A DNA stretch of 64,000 nt from Sepiola atlantica (Eukaryota; Mollusca; Cephalopoda; Sepiida; Sepiolidae): positions 79,145,445 through 79,209,444 of the forward strand of contig OY744523.1 in NCBI GenBank assembly GCA_963556195.1. Reading direction: 5' to 3'. The notes under the pieces were generated by a model that made no database searches, was not told the DNA's origin, and saw only the letters and a list, made by a program, of their open reading frames with translations. A program made the translations under genes and the position numbers. This document shows, in pieces, positions 35,780 through 45,951 of this stretch. Every line of letters starts with the position of its first letter. Position 1 is the first letter of the stretch.

Positions 35780-36640
35780 ATTTATTAATCAAAACATGAC
35801 AAAACATACAAACTTACGTTTTATCTTTCCAAATAACTGACGATGAATTGTGAAATTAACAAAATTGTGGAATCTCTGAAAATAAAATCTTGAGGATGGG
35901 GTGGGGGAGTGAGTGGTGGTTAATGAGCTAATCCTGCCTGTTTATTACAGAGCAGGGCTACCAAGTCAGTCGTTAGTAGAAATTATCCAATTTTTGTAAT
36001 TCTTTTTTTTTTTTGTGATGATCCTGATTCTCAAATTTGTCAATTTTTTGTTTATTTTCAAGATTATAAAAAAAATGTTTTACGCTGATGATGACACGTT
36101 CATGTGCGAAAGAGAAATATAATTACATTGCATTTTATATTTTTCCAGAAACTTTTATCATTAAAATCACATGAAATATTTTTTGCAATTATATTATTTT
36201 TTTGGTGAAAATATTGATTAAACAATGCTTTATTCAATGAAAACAGCCAATTCAAAAAATAAATTTTTCTTCGAGTTATAGTGATTTTATTAACACGGAA
36301 TTTAGGGGCCTTTTATCGTAATCTATACAAAATAATTTTTTTTTTAATTTCGTTTTAAACATCTACAGTGCTTTATATTCATGAAGTTTTTTTTTTAATT
36401 TATACATTTTTTTTATTAATACATAGAAATACAACTTTAGTAAAAGTGTATTTTGTTTTAAAAAAATAATACATTTTCGCTAAGATTTAAAAAAAATAAT
36501 GGTTTCATTATATTACGTTATCGTTGATTAATAAATACTGAAAATTTCATTAAAATTGGTTGATTTCCTGAATTTTGGCTTCAAAGCCAAAAAACCAGCA
36601 AACGATAAGTGTTAGATGGATAGATTTCGACCCAGAAAAC
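35780..36640. other. No recognised feature
   Basis: AT-rich DNA with many homopolymer T/A runs. No coding frame above 60 codons. Confidence 0.4.
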
Positions 36641-36730
36641 AGCAATTCTTTCCCCTTTGTCAGAAACATCGCTCATGGAATGTGAGGACTAAAAGACAAA
36701 ATAAGTGAAGTGAGAGTTACAAGGCTGCCA
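36640..36730 (+). repeat. Dispersed repeat, copy 2
   Basis: acagcaattctttccccttt through catggaatgtgaggact and gtgagagttacaaggct matches 19378-19460 on the same strand, with an extra cagaaacatcgct. A poly-C tract (about 36782-36795) lies some 50 bp downstream. Confidence 0.7.
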
Positions 36731-36739
36731 CTTTCTACT

Positions 36740-38115
36740 TTCCTGTATTACATAGATGAAAAATTACTGGAAAACTTGACACCCCCCCCCCCCCCGACAA
36801 AATCTGCCCCATACCTTCCTTAGTGCATTTAGAGATTCAGGAACACTGACATTATCTTCCCCGGTTAATTCAACGCACTTTTATATTTTATCTAGATTTT
36901 CTAACCTTTTTTTATAGGGCACACACAGACATTTGAGTTTTATATATATTAATTTATTTATTTGTTGTTTTGAGTTCGTCTTAATATGATCCATCTATGC
37001 TTCTAGTCGTGCTTACAAAGTGCCATTTTATTTCAACTTACTGTGGTTCATGGTCAGCGTCACCTGTTTATGTTGGTTGGTTTTCACATCATGTCCTGTT
37101 CTTTTGACTCCAGTAATCGAGTCCATCCCGTGAGAGTGTGACAGATTTATTTGATGAATATCTTTGTGCTAAATATGACGATCTACTGTGATTTTTGTAT
37201 TTTGATGATAGCAGTGATGTTGTCAGTGTATTTTTTCCATCCATCAGTTTCTGGGGCAGACCGAGAGCGGCACCCCCTACCATTGGTATTGTTGTTCACG
37301 GCACACTTAAAATGTTTGTAGATCTTTATATTTAGAAAGTTTTTCTTTGGTTTTCAGGCCGCTGTTTCTGTCAGTGGCAGCAGATGTGTCTATGAATAGA
37401 TCTCTGCTTTCTTTTATTACCCTTAAAATTTATCACTTAAGATTGCTATCTCCAAAAGTAACTTCATCATTTTCTCTCTCTCGTGTTCATATTTCTTTTT
37501 AACAATTGCATTTAGTTTTAGTTACCATAGATTTTATGCAATAAAAATAATTTTTGAAATTCTTTAAAAAGATTTGTTTGCTATTTTGGTATTAAAGTTT
37601 ACATTTGTGTATGTTCACATATATTAAAATCTCTTTCATCTCATCTGAAAAAAGAATTTCAAAATAGAACTGAAAAATTGCAAGTAAGTTTATCAAAATT
37701 CTATTAAATTAAACAATAACTTTCCACGATAAATATTTTTCTTACTTTTATTAAATTAATTTTGTACACATTTGGATCAAATATGCAACATGCTTTGTTG
37801 TGAAGAACAAATTGATCGTGCTTCATCCATATTTTTATATTTTCAGCATTCAATAATAGAAGCAAAGTTTTCTAATAAAAAAATTAATTCATGCTGAAAA
37901 TTTCTTTCAATTCAAATTTTTAGTTTATAGTTAAAAACAGTTTATTTTTATTTTTCAAAAGTACACATAATTTTGGCATACCTAATTTATGAATAAGATT
38001 ATTGATCGAATGTTTGACATTTTTAAAATTATTTATTTAAAAAAAAGTTTTCTCATTGGACAGAGCATTAGTGGTCCGATTTAGTTTTAAACTGATTTAT
38101 TCTATTGAGTACAAT
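36740..38115. other. No recognised feature apart from a poly-C tract
   Basis: AT-rich sequence with a 64-codon minus-strand frame (37089-37283) lacking any recognised domain. Nothing else stands out. Confidence 0.4.
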
Positions 38116-38117
38116 CA

Positions 38118-38275
38118 ATGTGATTCTCCTCGCTTCTGGGTATGACCTTAAAGGGCATCCTGTGGTGAGGCCCCAATTTGGGGAGTGTACGGTCATCCCT
38201 TAGTTACCAATACTCTAACCTGGAGGAGTGGGAGTACCTTTTACAGCTCCATCTATGGGTGAAATAGAAGCTATT
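38118..38275. repeat. GC-rich structured island, possible SINE fragment
   Basis: gggtatgacc pairs with ggtcatccc (about 38138 and 38192) around a perfect cccc/gggg hairpin in gaggccccaatttggggag, followed by taacctggaggagtggga. The composition and stacked stems resemble the retroposon at 25-385, but the sequences do not clearly align, so any relation is speculative. Confidence 0.35.
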
Positions 38276-38440
38276 ATTTACAAACCATTTGTTTATTAAA
38301 CAAATTAACCCAAAACCCAATCATATACAAGACATATGTAAGGTTTTGGTTTTGGCATAAAATGACCCAACAAACGTTGACATGCCATAAAATCCAACAG
38401 CAATCAATGCAATACTCAAAATATTGGGTTTTATTAGTGA

Positions 38441-38900
38441 CTCCAACATGTAATTCATAATGCTGATTTTTGGTTGCTAGTTTGAGTTATCTGTACAAAT
38501 TCGATTTGTGTTTCGACATAACCCTAACCCTAACTCCAACATGTAATTCATAATGCTGATTTTTGGTTGCTAGTTTGAGTTATCTGTACAAATTCGATTT
38601 GTGTTTCGCCATAACCCTAACCCTAACTCCAACATGTAATTCATAATGCTGATTTTTGGTTGCTAGTTTGAGTTATCTGTACAAATTCGATTTGTGTTTC
38701 GCCATAACCCTAACCCTAACCCTAACTCCAACATGTAATTCATAATGCTGATTTTTGGTTGCTAGTTTGGGTTATCTGTACAAATTCGATTTGTGTTTCA
38801 CCATAACCCTAACCCCAACATGTAATTCATAATGCTGATTTTTGGTTGCTAGTTTGAGTTATCTGTACAAATTCGATTTGTGTTTCGACATAACCCTGTT
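38441..38900 (+). repeat. 93-bp tandem repeat containing telomeric hexamers, five units
   Basis: Units start ctccaacatgtaattcataa and end gatttgtgtttcgacataac followed by one to three CCCTAA copies. Starts at 38441, 38534, 38627, 38726 and 38813 give periods of 93, 93, 99 and 87 bp, differing by multiples of 6 that match the number of telomeric hexamers. The last unit ends at about 38897 with ccctgttgtttg in place of the telomeric run. A short frame on the minus strand is an artefact. Confidence 0.93.
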
Positions 38901-38919
38901 GTTTGAGTAGTTAAGACAA

Positions 38920-39165
38920 CATCAACTAAACTAACCAAACATAAAACAACACAAGCCCTAGAAAATAGCCTAAGGTGTGAGTAAGTGGAGTGAACCGACT
39001 TTATGAGAAGCAGAAAGAGCAATAGATCTAAGGTATGAACTCCAAGAAAGATTTGATGAGAGAGAAAGACCAAAAAGTTTCAGAGTCGATTTCTCCTCAA
39101 GAGCAGAGCCATCCATGAGGATCTCAGGAAGAAAAGGGACACGCCTACGATTGAAAGACACGATT
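38920..39165 (-). pseudogene. LINE reverse transcriptase scrap
   Basis: On the minus strand FNRRRVPFLPEILMDGSAL and LKLFGLSLSSNLSWSSYL with SIALSASHKVGSL match the post-catalytic thumb region of jockey-like elements (LGV.I...LSW..YI..IA..A..K.G.L). About 70 residues remain, with no ends. The sequence on either side (tttcgacata...cctgttgtttg at 38883-38907 and 39170-39195) is nearly the same, so the scrap sits between two copies of one flanking motif. Confidence 0.7.
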
Positions 39166-39229
39166 TGTGTTTCGACATAGACCTGTTGTTTGTGTAGTTA
39201 AAACAACAACTAAAGGCGTCCCTCTTCAT

Positions 39230-39890
39230 AGACACATGTTTGAATCATTTTTCTCTTTGTGACTTTTCCGTTTCCAGCTGCGTACAATATTTAACCGTTT
39301 ATTTAATAACCTATGCAAACATGAGTGTTAACTAAAAAGAATCATTATAAATACAATGATATACTGTTGGAAATAAATTCCTTTTTTGACTCTAATATAT
39401 AATTTTGCGACTTATTCAATATACAGCCCTTAGTGGTTGGATTCCTTCTGTAAGCGAGTCTTGAAAACGGTGGGAAAGTACCAATAACATGCAGATGAGA
39501 CAAAAGGAAATACTGAAAGTAAACAAATTTTCACTTATTGTTTTGATAGTTTAGTTGCATTTTATTTTCACTTTTTTTATTAGTAGGTATTGTTTTTTTA
39601 AGGGTTTATTTTAGTATTTGTTATAAACATGTATTCTATTAAGGGTCTAATTATGATGTAAAGTTGAACTTAGTCTTGGCCCTGATGCTGTCTGAATTAT
39701 GAAACGAATCTGAATATATGGTTCCAACCCTTCAAAATTAATAGACGCCAATTCCAGGGAAATTCCAGTGTAGTATCTGTTCTACTTTTATACTCAGACC
39801 GGTATCATTCTTGGTTCTGGATTCTGTCGGTCTGAGTAGAGTTCTAGAAAGAACGGGGTCCACTCTCCCAGTCTTTACCTTCTTACTCTT
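39230..39890. other. No recognised feature
   Basis: AT-rich non-coding DNA. I see no repeat structure or reading frame of note. Confidence 0.4.
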
Positions 39891-39899
39891 TAGTTTATT

Positions 39900-40172
39900 G
39901 CTACCCGCCACTACCTGTAACTATTGCCACTATGCCCGCCACTATTCCCCATTACCCACCACTGTCCGCCAGTACCCGCCATTGCTAGCCACTGACTGTA
40001 AATATTGCCACTGCCGCCACTACTTACTAATGTCCATCACTGTCCGCCACTGCCTATAAATATCGCCACTGCCTGTCATAGCCTGTAACTATTTCCATTG
40101 TCCGCCAGTATCTGCCACTGTCCACCACTACCTGCCACTGCCCGTCACTACACGCCACTGTTTGCTACTTCT
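39900..40172 (+). repeat. Degenerate short tandem repeat built on cgccactg
   Basis: Motifs such as cccgccactacctgtaacta, gtccgccagtacccgcc and tgccactgcccgtcac recur about every 10-14 bp, giving a C-rich strand with (C/T)GCCACT(G/A) at its core. Extensive variation shows age. Confidence 0.75.
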
Positions 40173-41010
40173 ACTTGGTGTTGTCCAGGACCAAAAAATG
40201 TAAGATGACAGCATTACTTTTGTTAACTGATACATATTAACTGTCTTCAGACTATTGAATTCGTCAACATTACTTAACTTAATATGTTGAAATAGAAGAA
40301 AATTAGGAATTGCCTGGGACCATTTGTTCAACTCAGTGTTGTTCGGGATCAAAAATTGTAAGATGACTATTACTTTTGGTAAGGGATATATAGTAAACCT
40401 ATTCGCACTATTGACTTCATCAACATTACGTATTTTCTTAATATGCTGAAATGGAGGGTGGAGGTAGAAATTATGAATTGATTGGGACCATTTGTTCTAC
40501 TTGACGTTGTCCAGGATAAAAAATTGTAAGATTACAGTATTATTTTTGGTAACTGATATAAATTAAATCTCTTCGGACTATTGTCTTTATCTACATCATT
40601 TATCTTCATATAATTGTGAAATGTGGGGGTTGACAAAAAATTAGGAATTGACCAGAACTATTTGTTCTATTCGGCGTTGTCCAGGAGCAAATAAATTGTC
40701 ATTATCAACATAATTTTTCTTCATACTTTTATTTTAATCATACTTTTAGCAGTGCTGTGAAGGCCTCCTTACTAACATTACAGTATTATATTTGGTAAGT
40801 GAGACGGGGGGGGGGGGGAATAATAGAAACTTTTGTTCTACTCAGCGTTGTCTGGGAACAATAAGATTGTCATCATTAACATAACTGTATTATATTTGGT
40901 AAGCCAGAGAGGGTGTAACAGAATCTTTTGTTCTACTTGGAGTTGTTCAGGAGCAATAAATTAAAATTTCTTTGGACTATTTTCATTATCAATATCATTT
41001 CTCTTTATAT
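40172..41010 (+). repeat. Degenerate tandem repeat, period about 160-170 bp
   Basis: The motif gttgtccagga(c/t/g)caaaaa recurs at about 40180, 40338, 40503, 40673, 40842 and 40939, followed each time by related attgtaagat, gtaactgatata and ttgttctact segments. This makes roughly five diverged units, the last one shortened. A poly-G tract sits at about 40806-40817. Confidence 0.8.
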
Positions 41011-41043
41011 TATGAAAGTGGGCGGGGAGAACGGAATTTCAAA

Positions 41044-41266
41044 AACGTTTTTGATTCTTCGTCGAATCATCCTCAGGTGTCAAAAGCAAATGTTCTGTGA
41101 TGCCATCCAGCGTTGCTGAATTTAAAATCGCCAACGACTTCCTGGAGCAATGCGGAAAAGGTTCTATCTGCGTTTCTCCACTGTCTTTTTAAAATTCTCT
41201 TTCTCCAGCTTTTTTGTCATTTGCTTTTGACACCTGAGGATGATTTGACGAAGAATCGAAAACGTT
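41044..41266. mobile_element. Inverted pair with hammerhead-like core, possible Penelope-like relic
   Basis: A 49-bp arm (41044-41092) is mirrored at 41218-41266 with few mismatches across a spacer of about 125 bp. The right arm carries CTGAGGA (41234-41240), a potential short stem gatt/aatc (41242-41245 with 41254-41257) and GAAA (41258-41261), the order of the hammerhead ribozyme core CUGANGA...GAAA. Hammerhead motifs are known from terminal repeats of Penelope-like retroelements. The left arm has the same stem with an extra base pair but lacks the GAAA. No coding region is present. The ribozyme assignment is inference. Confidence 0.4.
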
Positions 41267-41418
41267 CGTGAAACCTGTGGAACATTTATTAATTTGTTTG
41301 ATTTTAATACAAAAAAGACCATCAGAAAAATTGAAAAAATAAAAAAAGGTATAATTAAACAGACGAATTCTGTTATTTTTAACAATGTTTGCATAACTGA
41401 GAATATGCTGCCTATATA

Positions 41419-41420
<2 letters not shown>

Positions 41421-41466
<46 letters not shown>
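41421..41466 (+). repeat. (TA)n microsatellite
   Basis: About 45 bp of TA repeats ending in a short CA run. Ile-Tyr peptides predicted on both strands are artefacts. Confidence 0.95.
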
Positions 41467-41473
<7 letters not shown>

Positions 41474-41545
41474 TTGACTAATTGTTTGAAATTTGTTTGA
41501 TCTGATTTATGTTCTCATATCAGGAAACCAGAGTTGTCTTTTTCT

Positions 41546-41585
41546 TAGACTTTGTTCTATACCCTTGGGTATAGAACAAAGTCTA
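41546..41585. repeat. Palindrome, 19-bp arms, 2-nt spacer
   Basis: tagactttgttctataccc (41546-41564) is followed by tt and its perfect reverse complement (41567-41585). Confidence 0.95.
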
Positions 41586-41589
41586 TTCT

Positions 41590-42440
41590 GCTATTAAGCT
41601 TTAACTATTAAGTGGGGGAATGTATGTCTTTCTGAAAGGCAGTGCAAAGAGTCACCAACTGACAGGCAAAATTTGATTTTTAGCTCCTTAATTTTATTTT
41701 CCATTACTATGGAAATAATATTTTAATATCCATTGAAGATGAAGACAATTCTGTCGTCTTCATATCCATGATGTAATTTATTTTAAATTGTTGTAAACAA
41801 ATATTTAAAAAAAATGTTTTACATTTTTCCAATATGGAAAACTTTATAACATAAACATTTTAGGGTTTCTTTCATGCATTTTACTGCCTCTTATCTCCCT
41901 TCGTATGAGACCTACCCTACAACAAACACTACTGGATTATTCATCCTACTAAGTGAATATCATGGACTCTTAGGTTAGTGTCTCAGTGGAAAGATGACAC
42001 AATTTTTCATCAGGTAGGATTCATGCTAAAGTTGCTGTCATAGGACACATACTAAAGGGAAACCAACAATTCCACAATAATGTTTTAATGCATATAAATA
42101 TATCTTATGAAATCGATTTACCCTAACCCTGGTTTTTAGACACACAGGTGCTAGGCCTTTAGTAATGGCCAGTTGGGTTAGGCACCTTGTTCTCATGTCT
42201 TTCACTATCCAATGCACTTTAGGTCATACTGAATAACCTTTGTTAATCAGAGGGGCTCTTATACCTCTGCAGATTCTGCAGTTGGAGTATTCTAAACTTC
42301 AATCATCAGAACATAACAACAAAGGTTAATATATAATGTCCATAAAATTTTTGAAAGCATATTTCAGTGATTTATATTCTTTGAAAATATCATCTAGTGG
42401 TTGCTTTATCATAGTCATTAGCAATTCAAATTTTGGTAAT
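41590..42440. other. No recognised feature
   Basis: AT-rich non-coding DNA with a CCCTAACCCT motif at about 42121. Nothing else recognised. Confidence 0.4.
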
Positions 42441-42442
42441 TG

Positions 42443-43245
42443 TGTTGGTTGATGATACGTTCGTCGAATGTCGGAATCTCTGGTCGCCGCAGAACCGCTC
42501 CTTGTTGATCCAGAACGAACAAACGCACTACTAATGTGATGATATGTCGTTTCTCGATTCGCATTTCTCTGCTTCAGGAACTATTCGTACTAACCTTGTC
42601 TCTCTCTTTCTCCATTGCCTCGCCGTTGTATGGAACTATTCGTACTACCTTGCGTGCTTTGTTGTCGCCTGCTTTGTGTCGCGACTGCTATCATCTGCGT
42701 TTCGCCGAACGTCAACTTCGCTCGTTTCTCCATCATACCGGCGTTTTCTCCCTGGGCTGAAATCAAATCTCCCCGTACACAATAAAATATTACAAGGCTT
42801 CTCCTTTTTATTAATTGTAGAGCCATTTATTTACTATACTTCTTGTCAACACTGGGCAAGTTCGTTGTCGCAGAGAGAGAGGCTTACGCTAGTTAATTTT
42901 CTAAATTAATCACCTAATCACTTAGCTACTTGCAAAGGAAGGAAGATGGGGGACATTGCTTGGCTCTCAATTTCGGGGGATCCGAAATCCCCTAGCTTGT
43001 AATCGCTACATGGCTAAAGTGTGTTCTCTTGTTGGCTTCTAGTCAAGAACTGATAATCTCACTCCAGTTTTCCCAGCGGGGAAAACTGTGACGTCACAAA
43101 ATCTTGTGATCGACGCACAGATGTGACCTAACCTTTGAACTCAAGGTCTCGTCACCCGTCACTGCGACCGTGAGAACAACATTGCACTAAACCTGCACGA
43201 GACAACCTCACCACAAATCACGCAAGTCAAACCTGATTTCCAACA
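42443..43245 (+). mobile_element. Possible solo LTR
   Basis: The segment begins TGTTGG and ends CCAACA, the short TG...CA inverted terminal repeat expected of a retrovirus-like LTR, and is about 800 bp long. Its composition is far less AT-rich than either flank. It contains an AATAAAATATTAC polyadenylation-like signal (about 42781) and a GTGACGTCAC CRE-like site (about 43089). Overlapping frames of 74-121 codons (42536-42909) look like chance in GC-richer DNA. I found no matching flanking duplication, primer-binding site or internal region, so the call is tentative. Confidence 0.35.
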
Positions 43246-45945
43246 GATACGGCCATTATCTAACAATTGTACAGAATAGAAGCATAAACTATTTCTGGGA
43301 AATCACAGAGCGAAAATAATTTTGTAAACATGTCCGAATTCCAAAGAAGCTTACAATAATTCAGACTATCAGTTTTAATTTTTAAAAGTTATTTTTATTT
43401 CATATGCTTGATGTTTACAAGTTTTAAAATTAGTTTTTAACTAGATAAGTTGAGTATTTTTAAACTTTGTTATTAAACATTAGATACATGTACATTATTC
43501 ATATTTTGAGCAATAGTGATAGTGGATTGTTCAACATTTACCAGGTTACAACATTTAACAGGTAGAGTTACTCTTAAACGTTGGCTTGATGTAAATTGTG
43601 ATGACAAACAAAACAGAATATTTGAGAATTCTTAGAATAACTAATAAACGTGTATTGAGATTTTCTAGTTTAATACTAAAGAGTTCTCCAAAAGGAAAGT
43701 AATTATAAAATAAAGGAGGTTACTCTCAATTAGTTATTACAGTTTCCCCCATTTTATATTAATTATACAACATGAAGTTGCTCCATCGACCAGACCTTTG
43801 CGGGTTCTGTTGGAATGTCTTAGTTTAGTATTGGGGGTATAATCAAGACTTTTGATTAATGAGTCTCAAGATACACTCGGATTTATTTCCTCTCTTCATC
43901 CTGAATAAGTATAGATATGTCTCCTTCTACATGCAGGTGGTTGCGATTTTGAAAACAGGTTCCGAATTGATGTGGGGATATGGTTGTTTCTGGGCGATTG
44001 GACTATCGGGATGCGTCTCGCTCATTTTGGGATTCGAAAGGCAATATGAACTCTGTATCTGATGCTTGCAGTAAGTCCATAGATGATGACAGGTTGACCG
44101 TCAGCTGAGGTGGAATGGTTTTAAGATATGCAAGAGGTGCAGGTACATATCCGGCAGGTGCAAAGGATCTAAAGAAAAAAGTAAGTTCTCTTCTATCAGG
44201 ACATAATAGAGATTCACCTCAATCAGTTTCACTTCATTTGTTAATGGGTCATTCTTACTATGTTCAGGTTTAAACATCGAATTTGCTAAAAAGGTTCCCA
44301 TTTGTTCAAAATATTTTAATATAATATACAAGTGACTATTAGCAATTGTAAAATTTCATAATTTGTGATTGTAAATAGGTGTTTTATTTGTTAGTGGTGA
44401 CTAACGTTTATGGCCGTCCTTTTGACAATAAAAAATATATGGGAGCCTGTAACTTTCTCTACTAATGTGTTGGCTGTTTAAATTCCCAGTGTTCTGTCAC
44501 TGTTCAGTTTTTTATTCTTTATGCTAAAAATAAAACGTATTTACACAACAGAAGTATTTTAATCAATTTTTCTTTTTTTTTTAAAATTTAAATGTTTATT
44601 CATTCAAAATTTTCAATTGTAAAGCTTTTTGAGGATTGTGCAGTGTAGTTAACAGAAAAACACCCAACAATATTAAAAACAAATAACTTTTACCAAGCAC
44701 AAGAAAATTTAATTTTCTATCGGTCTGCATAGGTCAGTTTGAGAAAAATTAAGTTATGATAGTATTATTAATAATTATGTTGTAACACCTAATTTATTTA
44801 AAAATGTATAAAACTATAGTAATTTTAGACAGGTCTGATTGAAGAACTAGAACTAACTAACTAGTGACTAAGAAAACTCTTTTACAAAATCATAACGAGC
44901 AAGAAAAGTATTTTATTGTGCTTTTGATCATCCGTAGATATAGAAAACTTCACTCGGAATGCTCATGTTGGTGTATAAACAGACCTCCGCTGGAAAACGG
45001 ATTTCGTTTACTTATTTCTCAAGATAAAGATGAGTATCTTTTCCAAGTTTGATAATTTAATCTTTAAATGAACTATTTGACATCAAAACAATTTCTTATA
45101 AATCTAACTCTATTTTTGGGAGATTTAAAAACACAATAAATGAAAACATTTAAAATTGCATATACACATGTTTTCAAAGTATGCATAGATTGGTGAAGTG
45201 GCATGATTCTATGGTTGCCTTCGGAGGTGCCTATAGTTCAGTTCATGTAACCTGATACACTGGGATGTTATATTCTATGTGGCCTAAACTAATTTTATTT
45301 CTTGTCTGTGTATTGATTTGATGCTGCAATGAGCAGTTGAATCAGATACCAACCAGTAATGAAAGGTGAAAGTCAATCGTTTGTTCAACAACATCCGGTT
45401 TTGTTTGTTAGTTGTAAGTATGGAAGCTCATACATGTATATTAATAGCACACAGTTTTTGCTAGAAAAAATAACATCAATATTAAAAATTCAATTCGTAG
45501 TGATTGGAGGTTTCTCTAGTTTCTGTTTGATCGCCATATTATCATTCTGTTCACTATTACATAATACGACTATTTGGATTATGGATTTTGGAAGATTATT
45601 AAACCAATTATACCACGAGCAAGCGAGTGCATTTTCTTATTTTCGTCACTAGTTTACAGTTTATGGGCGAAAGGAAAAAGATTTCTAGGAAAAGCAAAAA
45701 CCTGTTACATTGTCTATTTCCTCTCAGACAGGGTGTAGATCGGGCCCTCAGCTAAAAGTATACCTGAACAGTCATCCCGATTCGATCATCAGGTAAACGC
45801 CTACACAATCTGATTACGCTGTCAGTCACGTGATCGACATCCAAATAAGCTCTAAGAAAGGGGAGCAGAGATGAGCAGTCACATTAAGTTTTGAAATGGC
45901 GGTCGAGAAACATCTGTGAAGATGAGGAAGAGAAAGAAAAGGAAG
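43246..45945. other. No recognised gene; one foldback relic
   Basis: AT-rich DNA with small chance frames (60-97 codons). At about 44645-44715 a stretch beginning gttaacagaaaaacacc resembles the left end of foldback element E (33839). No other feature is supported. Confidence 0.45.
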
Positions 45946-45951
45946 ACGAAC

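Noticed and set aside
36070..36115. FYADDDTF on the plus strand as a reverse transcriptase catalytic box
   Set aside because: No other RT motif is found upstream or downstream in any frame; an eight-residue match in AT-rich DNA can be chance.
42536..42909. Overlapping 74-, 121- and 78-codon frames as genes
   Set aside because: No domains. They overlap on both strands in a GC-richer block that looks like an LTR or regulatory island.
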